In this document: positions 40,345 through 48,120 of the stretch, one piece after another
How positions within the stretch are numbered: the stretch's first letter is position 1
Layout: each line of letters opens with the position of its first letter
Assembly: GCA_937912225.1 (NCBI GenBank)
Contig: CALDOJ010000002.1
Span: 1-50,994, forward strand
Length of the DNA: 50,994 nt
From: Candidatus Woesearchaeota archaeon
GTDB taxonomy: Archaea; Nanobdellota; Nanobdellia; Woesearchaeales; GCA-2686295
Direction: 5' to 3'
Notes under the pieces: generated by a model
What the model was told of the DNA's origin: nothing
Database searches by the model: none
What the model saw: the letters and a program-made list of their open reading frames with translations, nothing else
Translations under genes and position numbers: made by a program

Positions 40345-43257
40345 ATGGTGGTAACTTTAAACGAACTAGAACAAAAAATAGTTAAAGCATTGCTTTACTA
40401 TGGGAACTATGAATCTGATAGACGTGGTAGGCCAGAAGATATTTTTTCTAAGATTGAATTTAAAGGAAAAACTAAAGTTTCAAATCCTTCAAATTATATT
40501 CAAACAAAGATTTCTCAATTAAGACCTAAGTTACAAGAACTTGGAATTCACATTAGTCAAACAAAATCCGATATTTATAGACAGAATGTTTATTGGATTG
40601 ATTCAAAATATAAAGAAGATTTATCTGGATTAGAAGTATTTGAAAAATCTAAAGATCTTACAAGAGTTCTTTATTTAGGAGAACTTGGTTGGGGAACAAA
40701 AGCTCACGATATTAGAGCTGAACGTGGTCTTCGTGAAATTCTTAAAAGAAATTATATTGGTAAAAAATCAATGTTAGATTCTTTAGATGCAGTTATATTA
40801 AATGGTGGTGTTCTTCCTTTTGTACCGGAGTTTCATAGTAAAGCTAAAGGAGAAAACTATATGAGACTGTTAGGAACTAAAGTATTTGATAGGGAAGATG
40901 AACCTGTTAGAATAGCTAAAGAAGAAGCTTTGAAAAAATCAGATCTTCCTGAAGCAGAAAAAGAGCATATGTTAAAACATACTATGCATAAAATAATAAC
41001 TATTAAAGATGGTCAAGCAGTTTCAAGAAGAAATTTAGAAACATTACTAGGAGATGATTTTAAAGGTCAAATTCATTGTTTATTTGGTGATGAAGACGTT
41101 GAAAATATAAGAGAAAGACAAGAAATAAAGATGAGTGAATTAGCTTCAGTTCAAAAATATTTAGAATCCACAAATAAAAAAATTGCAAAACTTGAAGAAA
41201 AACAAGTTGAATTAAAAATATCTAGAGATTTAGAAGAAAAAACTTCAAGAATTCTTGATTCTATTCTTGCTTCAACAATAGAATATAATAAAGAATATGG
41301 TCTGAAAGAATATTCTGAAATTTTCTTAAAATATGTTGAACTTAATAAAAAAGATTTTTTAGCTTTAAATCAAATAGTTCCTGAAGCAGGATATGATTTA
41401 ATGGAATTTGTAAGATCTGCTAAACAAGAAAAGAAAGTAGTTGGTCGTGTTGGTAAAGCTAAAGAAGCAGTCATTGGTATTGAACAAAGGTTAGAAGATA
41501 TTGATGAAGAAATAGTTGCATTACAGGATATTTTAAAAGCAAAAGAAACAGAACATCAATCTAAAGGATTTTATGCATTTGCTAAACGAAGACAGATTAG
41601 ACCTGATGAAGAAACACTTATTTGGAGAACAGTATTCAAAGAATACGAGCACATCTTTAAGGATGTTGGAAGGTCTTATAAAAATTTCTTTGTTCATCCA
41701 GAAAATCGAAAAGATATTGAAATAAATGGTTGGAGTTTTAGATTAGAACACAATCCTAATCTTTATTCAGATTCGCCATTAAAACAATCTCTCAAATTAA
41801 TGATTGATAAAGTAAACAGGGAGACTGCTAGAGGCGGTCCGAAAACAGATGTTTATCTTTCAGTTCATGGTAAAGGTGGGTTTAGAGCTAAAATAGAAGA
41901 AAAATATCGTGAAGAAACAGTTGAAGGAATATATACTGAAATTCCTGAAATGGAAGTTCTTATTAAACAACCAACATTTTATGCGCCAGGAAATATGGAT
42001 TATTTAATCAGAAATAGAATCTTAAAAAATTGGATTGCAAAAATGTATGGTTCTGATGCAACTGCAATGGGTGCAGTTATTCATACTTTAGAACCAGATG
42101 GAAGACAAAAAATGTCTTATTTTGATATGTCTATACTTTTACGAGCTTCTTATGATGCAGAACAAATTGAAGTTTATAAAAAAACATTAGAAAGAGAAAA
42201 TTTGACTGGTGAAACAAGAACTTCTTTAGAAGCGTCTATTAAAGATTTAGAAAAAGGTTTACAATTAGGTACTTTGAAAAAAAGAAAATCTAAAAATGAT
42301 GATGGTTACAATTTATTTCAAATTCATGTAATGGGAGATGTTCATATTGGTTCTCCTAGTTTTAGAGGAAGACTGTCTAATTATGATATTTTTAAAGCAA
42401 CTATTGAACTTCAAATGAAAGAAAGAATACCTGAGTATTTATTCGGAAGTGAATGGTTACATGGTTCTCTTAATTGGAGTAAGTTTGCAAGTGATAAAAG
42501 TGGTTATGGTCTTTTAAGACATCAAATAGCAAATACTGTTGAGTTAATTAAAAAGGATGAAACAATTACTGATAGAGAAAAAGTTGAACTTCTTTCAGAA
42601 TTTGCACTTGTGGCTGATTCTTATAATGTTAAACCTACTCTTGATCAACAAATTTCAGAAGTAAAACATATGATTGATGCTTATGCTCGAAAAGTTATTA
42701 CTAAAGGTGGTAAATTCTATTTTGCAGCAGGAAATCATACAGGAACTTCAACTAAAATCTCTGATGAAGCATTTATCATGAAAAATCTTGTTCCAATGGA
42801 ATTAGAATATGGTGTTGTTCCATTTAAAACTAGAGGTTCTTCTCAAGGTATGGGTGAAGATTATTTACATGATGGAAGAAAATTATTCATGGCTCACGCT
42901 TTAAAAGGTGGAAAAGATGAGCTGATTAATGCAATGGATCAAATTATTGGAACTAGAACTGAAGCAGATATTGTTGTTGCTTTTGATAAACATCATCCTA
43001 TGATTGGATTTGCTGAAAACAAAATTTTTGTAGCTGCAACAGGTATGCAATCATATAATGAATATGTAAATGAAGTTAGTAAAATGCCTGGTGTAAGAGG
43101 AGGAATCAATCTTTATCTTTCTGATAATCCAAACATGAAAAGTTATTTTGAAGCAGAATTTATTTTTGAAGAAACATTAGTTAATGGTCTTCCTGAATTA
43201 GAAAAAAGAAGAGATTTACAACAAACTCTTACTGAAAATTTTATTGATTACAAATAA
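40345..43257 (+). CDS. Winged-helix protein with two calcineurin-like phosphoesterase domains (970 residues)
   Basis: Numbered from the ATG at 40345. Residues 1-90 look like a winged helix. A first phosphoesterase-like part begins near 105 (LYLGELGWGTKAHD, DAVILNGGVLP, then FGDEDVE near 250), with metal ligands mostly lost and a coiled-coil insertion of about 170 residues (260-430). A second part (about 650-945) keeps GDVHIG (Asp665, His667), GNH (796-798), AH (His851) and a KHHP site (His883-His884), but its second motif reads GSEW instead of GD. It may cleave a nucleic acid or nucleotide. A TTG at 40339 is another start. No known family of this layout comes to mind. Confidence 0.7.
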   Translation: MVVTLNELEQKIVKALLYYGNYESDRRGRPEDIFSKIEFKGKTKVSNPSNYIQTKISQLRPKLQELGIHISQTKSDIYRQNVYWIDSKYKEDLSGLEVFEKSKDLTRVLYLGELGWGTKAHDIRAERGLREILKRNYIGKKSMLDSLDAVILNGGVLPFVPEFHSKAKGENYMRLLGTKVFDREDEPVRIAKEEALKKSDLPEAEKEHMLKHTMHKIITIKDGQAVSRRNLETLLGDDFKGQIHCLFGDEDVENIRERQEIKMSELASVQKYLESTNKKIAKLEEKQVELKISRDLEEKTSRILDSILASTIEYNKEYGLKEYSEIFLKYVELNKKDFLALNQIVPEAGYDLMEFVRSAKQEKKVVGRVGKAKEAVIGIEQRLEDIDEEIVALQDILKAKETEHQSKGFYAFAKRRQIRPDEETLIWRTVFKEYEHIFKDVGRSYKNFFVHPENRKDIEINGWSFRLEHNPNLYSDSPLKQSLKLMIDKVNRETARGGPKTDVYLSVHGKGGFRAKIEEKYREETVEGIYTEIPEMEVLIKQPTFYAPGNMDYLIRNRILKNWIAKMYGSDATAMGAVIHTLEPDGRQKMSYFDMSILLRASYDAEQIEVYKKTLERENLTGETRTSLEASIKDLEKGLQLGTLKKRKSKNDDGYNLFQIHVMGDVHIGSPSFRGRLSNYDIFKATIELQMKERIPEYLFGSEWLHGSLNWSKFASDKSGYGLLRHQIANTVELIKKDETITDREKVELLSEFALVADSYNVKPTLDQQISEVKHMIDAYARKVITKGGKFYFAAGNHTGTSTKISDEAFIMKNLVPMELEYGVVPFKTRGSSQGMGEDYLHDGRKLFMAHALKGGKDELINAMDQIIGTRTEADIVVAFDKHHPMIGFAENKIFVAATGMQSYNEYVNEVSKMPGVRGGINLYLSDNPNMKSYFEAEFIFEETLVNGLPELEKRRDLQQTLTENFIDYK

Positions 43258-43287
43258 AACTTCTTTGTTTCTATTAGATAATAGTAA

Positions 43288-43298
43288 TATTTAAATAA
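43288..43298 (+). promoter_or_regulatory. TATA box of the ASCH-NDT/thymidine kinase operon
   Basis: aatatttaaat would start RNA near 43319. A GGGGG at 43321-43325 sits too far from the ATG (over 20 bases) to be a normal ribosome binding site. Confidence 0.45.
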
Positions 43299-43348
43299 CT
43301 CTTTGTAATTATTAATTAAAGGGGGTTAATATATTAATTTATTAGAAT

Positions 43349-44071
43349 ATGGCAGAATACGAATTATTCAAAATATGGCCCGATCATCTCAAAGAAATGA
43401 GGATGGCAGGTAGAAAAGTTATTGATATTAGAGTTCCTGATCCTGATGATGATAGAAAAGATTATTCTAGATTAAAACCTTGGGACATACTTCATTTTAA
43501 AGATACTAACGGTGAAGTTCTTAAAATGAAAGTTATGAGAACAAAAGGTGGTGAATCTTATGTTAATCATTATGATTCTGCAGAAGAACTTCTAATAAAT
43601 GAAGGAATTGAAAATGTTTGGCCAGGAGTTGATGATTTTGATGAAGCAGTAGAAAAATGTTTACAGTTTCCAGGATACAAAGAACGAGTTGAACAAAAAG
43701 GTATTTATGCAATTGGTTTAGAAAAACTTTTAATTTATGTAGCAGGACCTTATACTGCAACAACAGATAAGGGAGTAGAAGAGAATGTTCTTAAAGCAGT
43801 AAAAACAGGTATTGGAATATCAAAACTTGGTTATTTAGCATTTGTTCCACATTCAGCTCTTCAAGGTTGGGAAAAATTAGGTTTAACAGAAAATGAATGT
43901 ATAGCTTTAGAAAATGATTATATTAGAAAATCAGATGCATTTTACTTTATTGCACCATCAAAAGGAACTAATGCTGAAAGAAAATTAGCTTTAGATTTAG
44001 GTCTTGATATATTTGCAACTTATAAAAGTCTAAAATACTGGAAACCAGCAAATAAAAATGGAAACAGGTAA
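43349..44071 (+). CDS. ASCH domain fused to nucleoside 2-deoxyribosyltransferase-like domain
   Basis: 240 residues. Residues 1-127 show the ASCH (PUA-like) pattern: AGRKVIDIRVP (20-30), a LKPWDILHFKD strand (42-52) and a closing KGIYAIGL; ASCH members include the N4-acetylcytidine hydrolase YqfB. From about residue 130 follows a Rossmann-like domain with IYVAGPYTA (133-141), LGYLAFVPHSAL and APSKGTNAERKLA, in which Glu210 matches the catalytic Glu of nucleoside deoxyribosyltransferases. It probably cleaves or transfers a base from a nucleoside or nucleotide. It overlaps the thymidine kinase start by 14 bases. Confidence 0.75.
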   Translation: MAEYELFKIWPDHLKEMRMAGRKVIDIRVPDPDDDRKDYSRLKPWDILHFKDTNGEVLKMKVMRTKGGESYVNHYDSAEELLINEGIENVWPGVDDFDEAVEKCLQFPGYKERVEQKGIYAIGLEKLLIYVAGPYTATTDKGVEENVLKAVKTGIGISKLGYLAFVPHSALQGWEKLGLTENECIALENDYIRKSDAFYFIAPSKGTNAERKLALDLGLDIFATYKSLKYWKPANKNGNR

Positions 44072-44720
44072 ATTAGAATTAATTCTAGGCACGATGTTTG
44101 GTCAAAAAACTACCGAACTTATTCTAAAATTGAAAAAATTTGAACATGGTTCTAACTATGAAGTTCAACTTTTTAAACCAACTATTGATACAAGATATGC
44201 TACAAACGAGATAGTTACTCATGATGGTTTACGAATGAACGCTCTTAATGCAAATAATGCTTCAGATATAGTTGACCAAATAAATCCAAAAACAAGTGTT
44301 ATAGGAATTGATGAAGCACCTTTTTTTGATAGTGAATTAATTGAGGTAATTAAAAGATTAGTTTATGATAATAGAAAAATAGTTATTGTAAGTGGCTTAC
44401 TTTATAATTTTAGAAATGAATTTTTTCAATTTTCAGATGGCCAAAAAGATATGTCTGATCTTTTAGCTTTAATTCCTGATGAAATAGTTTATAAAAAAGC
44501 TTTTTGTAAACATAATCTTAGAACAGGAGAAGATTGTAATCAAGAAACTATGATGACACAACGATTTATGCCTAATGGAACTGTAGCACCTTATAATGAC
44601 CCTTTAATCATGCTTGGAAAAGAAAATATAACTCCAGAAGAAAAAGCAAATCTGAAAAGAACTTATTCTCCAAGATGCAGAGAACATTTCAAACATTATG
44701 ACGAGGTTTTAAGAAAGTGA
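44058..44720 (+). CDS. tdk: Thymidine kinase, type II (TK1-like)
   Basis: Phosphorylates thymidine or a related deoxynucleoside. 220 residues with Walker A GTMFGQKT (11-18, Lys17), Walker B and catalytic base GIDEAPFF (Asp85, Glu86), GLLYNFR as the GLDxDFR counterpart, and the C-terminal YSPRCREHF. The usual zinc ribbon is altered: the first pair reads FCKHNLRTGEDC rather than CxxC. The P-loop has Gly-Gln where TK1 has Ser-Gly. The gene overlaps its neighbours by 14 and 4 bases, indicating tight co-translation. Confidence 0.85.
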   Translation: METGKLELILGTMFGQKTTELILKLKKFEHGSNYEVQLFKPTIDTRYATNEIVTHDGLRMNALNANNASDIVDQINPKTSVIGIDEAPFFDSELIEVIKRLVYDNRKIVIVSGLLYNFRNEFFQFSDGQKDMSDLLALIPDEIVYKKAFCKHNLRTGEDCNQETMMTQRFMPNGTVAPYNDPLIMLGKENITPEEKANLKRTYSPRCREHFKHYDEVLRK

Positions 44721-45433
44721 ATATATATTTAGCAGGATCTTTTTTTCCAATCGGAGAATATAAAGATTGGAGAGAAAAATTAAAAGTAGAAGCCCCATAT
44801 CATTCTTATCTTGACCCGTTAGATAATGACCAGTTCTCAATTAAAACTTTTACAGAACAAGATTTAGAAGCAATAACTAAAAAAGCAGATTTATCATTCA
44901 CCTATTTTTCAAAAAACAAACCTCGAGGACAAGGAAGTAGTGCAGAAGCAGGAATTGCTAGAGCGTCCAATGTTCCAATAATGTTAGTTGATGAGAAAAA
45001 TATTCTTTATCCTTTTTTAGTTGGACTTAGCACTTATGTGTTAACTGATTTGGTATTAGGAGTTCAATTGTTAAAAGAAATAGACCATTTAAAAAATTTA
45101 GATGAAAAAATTCGAAGTTATCAATATAGATTAGCAATGTCAAATAAAACACCAATCACAACTGAGATAAAAGTGAATAATGAACTTTATGCTGTTACAA
45201 AAATTAGAGAAGGTCAATCTTCATTTAAAGTCAAACACAGATTTGAATATTTCTTCAATCGACATAAAAGCCATATATTATTAGATGAAAATAAAATTTT
45301 AAATAAAGATTTAATTCAAATGAGTAAAAGAGTTTTTACAAATGAAGAAGCATTTGACTTTTATCTTTCTGAATTAAAAAAAGGAGATGAATTTAAAGCT
45401 ATTTACAAAGTAATGGCGGAATTTCCAAATTAA
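44717..45433 (+). CDS. Nucleoside 2-deoxyribosyltransferase-like protein with extra C-terminal domain
   Basis: 238 residues. The first 120 form an NDT-like fold: NIYLAGSFF (2-10), a LDPLDNDQF segment, DLEAITKKADLSFTYF (about 49-64) and GQGSSAEAGIARA, with Glu77 at the catalytic position. The rest (about 125-238) is an unrecognised, Lys/Glu-rich helical region. The ATG overlaps the thymidine kinase stop by four bases, so it is the third gene of the operon. It could act on the same nucleoside pool. Confidence 0.7.
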   Translation: MNIYLAGSFFPIGEYKDWREKLKVEAPYHSYLDPLDNDQFSIKTFTEQDLEAITKKADLSFTYFSKNKPRGQGSSAEAGIARASNVPIMLVDEKNILYPFLVGLSTYVLTDLVLGVQLLKEIDHLKNLDEKIRSYQYRLAMSNKTPITTEIKVNNELYAVTKIREGQSSFKVKHRFEYFFNRHKSHILLDENKILNKDLIQMSKRVFTNEEAFDFYLSELKKGDEFKAIYKVMAEFPN

Positions 45434-45457
45434 AGATAAATAAAAAAAATAAGAACT

Positions 45458-46438
45458 TTAAAAACTAAGTTTTTTATGTCCTTTCTCGTCTAAAAATTTA
45501 AAGAATTCTTTTGTTGATGCAAAAACTTTATCACATTGTTGTTGCTCAAAAGGACCAAATCCCATTGGAAAAATTCCATAAACAGTTTTACAATTTTCAT
45601 GCCCTTCTTTGATTTCACTAGATCCACCTTGTGTAAAAACTGGTTCTGCAACAAAAGTAATAACATCATCAATCTGGTCAATAAACCAATCTAAATCTCT
45701 TTTAATTGTTTGACCTGCTTGAGTTTCATCAAACTCTTTTTCAAGTTCAACACTTCTAGGATTAAAAATTAAATAATATTCTTGAATGTCTTTTGCAAAA
45801 TCATCAATTAATTTTATACTTGCTTGTTTTTTAATATGAGACATTGGAAAACTAATATATGCTTTTTTTGCATTAGGATGAAACATTATTCCATACAAAG
45901 TTTTTTCAGAATATTTTCTAGGAATTATAAAATGAGGTTTATTTCTACTTTCTGCAATACTTTTAGTTGTTAGAACTTCAATATTCTGCCAAAGTAAAAC
46001 ATCTTTTAAATTAAGATTTTGACTTTTCCATTGTTCAGTTTCATCAAGTCTTTTTTTAATATCCACTTCATAATCAATTATTGTTACAAAAATATCAGGA
46101 TCAACTTCATTAATATAATGCCAGTTAATAGCGTTTTGATAAACTTGATTCCAAAAGAAAGTCGAATGACTATCAATAATAACATTTTGTTCATATTTCA
46201 TCTGAGACATTATTTTTTCAAATACTGCACTACAAGCTAACTTTCTTGTATCTTCAGGACAATTAAGTATTTTAGCAGAATTATAATTTAATTTATTTTT
46301 TTGATTAATATTTTCAATTAACATTTCACCAACAGAAAACACTTTCATATTATGTTCATGTTTTTTAGCAAAATTAACAGATTCATTTAAATAACCTGTT
46401 GCATCACTTCCAGATATACCAGTTACAAATACCTTCAT
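45458..46438 (-). CDS. Kinase-like P-loop domain (degenerate) fused to NDT-like domain
   Basis: 326 residues. The N-terminal 185 look like an adenylate-kinase-type P-loop fold (MKVFVTGISG, then helices and a VIIDSHSTFFW strand), but the Walker A site reads GISGSDAT, with Ala13 in place of the catalytic Lys. From about 190 comes an NDT-like domain: AYISFPMSHI (about 193-202), YLIFNPRSVE (about 222-231), DLDWFIDQIDDVITFV and FTQGGSSEI, with Glu275 at the catalytic position. It is convergent to the operon (24 bases apart). gaggt is its ribosome binding site. Confidence 0.7.
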   Translation of the reverse strand: MKVFVTGISGSDATGYLNESVNFAKKHEHNMKVFSVGEMLIENINQKNKLNYNSAKILNCPEDTRKLACSAVFEKIMSQMKYEQNVIIDSHSTFFWNQVYQNAINWHYINEVDPDIFVTIIDYEVDIKKRLDETEQWKSQNLNLKDVLLWQNIEVLTTKSIAESRNKPHFIIPRKYSEKTLYGIMFHPNAKKAYISFPMSHIKKQASIKLIDDFAKDIQEYYLIFNPRSVELEKEFDETQAGQTIKRDLDWFIDQIDDVITFVAEPVFTQGGSSEIKEGHENCKTVYGIFPMGFGPFEQQQCDKVFASTKEFFKFLDEKGHKKLSF

Positions 46439-46483
46439 TTTATTAACCTCTTATTTTATTTAATTTAGTCTTGAGAAAGTTTA

Positions 46484-46493
46484 TTTTTTTTAT
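46484..46493 (-). promoter_or_regulatory. TATA box of the kinase-like/NDT fusion gene
   Basis: Minus-strand atttataaaa, about 50 bases before the ATG, gives a leader of roughly 25 bases that includes the gaggt ribosome binding site. Confidence 0.4.
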
Positions 46494-46514
46494 AAATCTT
46501 TAGCATTAAAAGAA

Positions 46515-46525
46515 GATTTTTATAC
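46515..46525 (+). promoter_or_regulatory. TATA box of the YggS gene
   Basis: atttttatact lies about 28 bases before the ATG at 46548, predicting a leaderless message divergent from the fusion gene. Confidence 0.45.
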
Positions 46526-46547
46526 TAAAAAACATTCTCTTATTATA

Positions 46548-47192
46548 ATGAACATACTAAAGAATTTAGATAAGGTAAAAAATAATTTAAATCTTAAAAC
46601 TAAATTAGTTGTCGTTACTAAAAAATGTTCTATTCGTGAAATAAATCAGTCAATATTTTTAGGAGTAACAGATATTGGTGAGAATAAAATAAAAGAAGCT
46701 AAAGAAAAAAAAGAACAAATAACTTATCCTGTAAAATGGCACATGATAGGTCATCTTCAATCAAACAAAGTAAAAGAAGCTGTTAAAATTTTTGATATGA
46801 TTCAAAGTGTTGATTCTCTAAAATTAGCAATAAAAATTGATCATAAATGTAAATCACTTAACAAAACAATTGCAGTTCTTATTCAAGTAAATATTGGTAA
46901 AGAACCACAAAAGCATGGGATAAAACCTGAAGAAATAATTTTTTTTCTTAAAGAAATAAGCAATTTAAAAAATATTAAAGTATTAGGGTTAATGGCTATG
47001 ACGCCTTTTATTGAAGCAGAAAAAGCAAGACCATATTTTAAAGAAATGAAAAATCTTTTTAACAAAGTAAAAAAAGAAAAAATTCAAAATATTGAAATGA
47101 AATATTTAAGTATGGGAATGACTAATGACTATGAAGTTGCTATTGAAGAAGGAGCGAACATGGTTAGAATAGGAACAGCTATTTTTAAATAA
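46548..47192 (+). CDS. YggS/PLPBP-type pyridoxal phosphate homeostasis protein
   Basis: 214 residues with the YggS pattern: KLVVVTKKC with the PLP-binding Lys (about 19-27), GENKIKEAKEK (about 44-54), KWHMIGHLQSNKVK (about 64-77), VLIQVNIGKEPQKHGI (about 107-122), GLMAMTPF and the C-terminal LSMGMTNDYEVAIEEGANMVRIGTAIF. It is a fold III PLP carrier without known catalysis. Its last eight bases overlap the convergent Cas4-like gene. Confidence 0.92.
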   Translation: MNILKNLDKVKNNLNLKTKLVVVTKKCSIREINQSIFLGVTDIGENKIKEAKEKKEQITYPVKWHMIGHLQSNKVKEAVKIFDMIQSVDSLKLAIKIDHKCKSLNKTIAVLIQVNIGKEPQKHGIKPEEIIFFLKEISNLKNIKVLGLMAMTPFIEAEKARPYFKEMKNLFNKVKKEKIQNIEMKYLSMGMTNDYEVAIEEGANMVRIGTAIFK

Positions 47193-48030
47193 TTTTTTTC
47201 ATTTGTTCTTTCATAAATTTTTCATTATAACACTCTTTTTTCAAAGAACAAGATTCACATTTATTTTTGTTATCACAATAATCAGGCAAAGTTTTTTGTT
47301 CTAACAAATTAATAACTTCATTTCTAATTTTTAAAATTCTATCTCTTAAAAAATTATTCATCATAATAGGTCTTTTTTGATTTCTAGTTTCATCTAAATA
47401 TTTAACAAATCCATTTTCAACAGTTTTATTTTGACTTTCTAAAAGCATAACATAAGCTCCAACTTGAAGTTTATGATTTGGCCAAACACCATTTTCAGGA
47501 GCTTTACCAGTTTTCAATTCATAAGGAACTACGTTATCATCATAAATTTCTATTTGATCAATAATGCCTCGCATCTTTAATGTTTCAGATTCAATCTTAA
47601 ATTCAGATTCAATTTTTGGAGTTAATTGATTCCACAACTCAATTCCATAAACTTCATGCTTAGCAATAAATTCAAATAAATTATCAGCTCGATTTTTACT
47701 TTCTCTTAAAATTAAAGGCCAAGTATGTTTAAACATGTCAATGAGAGAAAGATTTACTTCTCTAAGTTTAGGTTTATTATTTATAATTGAATCTCTTAAT
47801 ACTTGAGCATGTTGATTTTTATATAATTCAAAGATTTGACTATAAGCAAACCTTCTATCAATTGAAGAAACAATTTTTTCTTCTCGTTTATTTATTAAGT
47901 CAAAGACTTGATGTCGAACAGTTCCTTTAACTATGACTTCTTTAGGAATACTAACTAATTTCAACACTTGTTCAAGAAAAAGTTTTCTAGCACAATATTC
48001 ATAAGACGATAGGAATGTAACATTAATCAT
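47185..48030 (-). CDS. Cas4-like PD-(D/E)XK nuclease with Fe-S cysteines
   Basis: Taking the ATG at 48030 (a tttttaaac TATA box is 25 bases upstream), 281 residues. All Cas4/AddB-type signatures are present: Cys13 in YEYCARKLFLE, His40 in GTVRH, Asp158 in RGIIDQIE, Glu171 and Lys173 in YELKTGK, Gln189 in KLQVGAY, and the Cys258-x2-Cys261-x5-Cys267 cluster near the end. It should be an Fe-S nuclease acting on single-stranded ends. There is no cas1/cas2 or CRISPR array here, so it is probably a repair nuclease. An ATG at 48105 is less likely. Confidence 0.85.
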   Translation of the reverse strand: MINVTFLSSYEYCARKLFLEQVLKLVSIPKEVIVKGTVRHQVFDLINKREEKIVSSIDRRFAYSQIFELYKNQHAQVLRDSIINNKPKLREVNLSLIDMFKHTWPLILRESKNRADNLFEFIAKHEVYGIELWNQLTPKIESEFKIESETLKMRGIIDQIEIYDDNVVPYELKTGKAPENGVWPNHKLQVGAYVMLLESQNKTVENGFVKYLDETRNQKRPIMMNNFLRDRILKIRNEVINLLEQKTLPDYCDNKNKCESCSLKKECYNEKFMKEQMKKII

Positions 48031-48086
48031 ATGCTTTAGATAGTTATCTGGTTTAAAAACCTTGTCTAAGAATGTCCAGTGAATAA

Positions 48087-48098
48087 GAAAATATAAAA
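48087..48098 (+). promoter_or_regulatory. TATA box of the Xaa-Pro peptidase gene
   Basis: aaaatataaaaa is centred about 28 bases before the ATG at 48121; divergent from the Cas4-like gene. Confidence 0.5.
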
Positions 48099-48120
48099 AA
48101 AGCAACGAAATATAAATATT

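Noticed and set aside
40318..40350. tRNA or structured RNA remnant in the GC-rich leader
   Set aside because: No acceptor stem, T-loop or anticodon arm can be folded; it is too short.
44058..44720. Thymidine kinase as a pseudogene because of the altered zinc ribbon
   Set aside because: Walker A, Walker B, the catalytic Glu and the CRxH end are intact and the frame is open and coupled to both neighbours.
45490..45681. Small minus-strand frame inside the kinase-like/NDT gene
   Set aside because: It is an out-of-frame shadow of the NDT-type domain, which has clear motifs in the longer frame.
40345..46438. Calling the island an antiviral defence system outright
   Set aside because: No toxin, transposon, integrase or defence marker gene is present, base composition matches the surroundings, and salvage explains the domains as well.
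47185..48030. CRISPR adaptation gene cas4 as part of a Cas locus
   Set aside because: No cas1, cas2, effector or repeat array is present around it.
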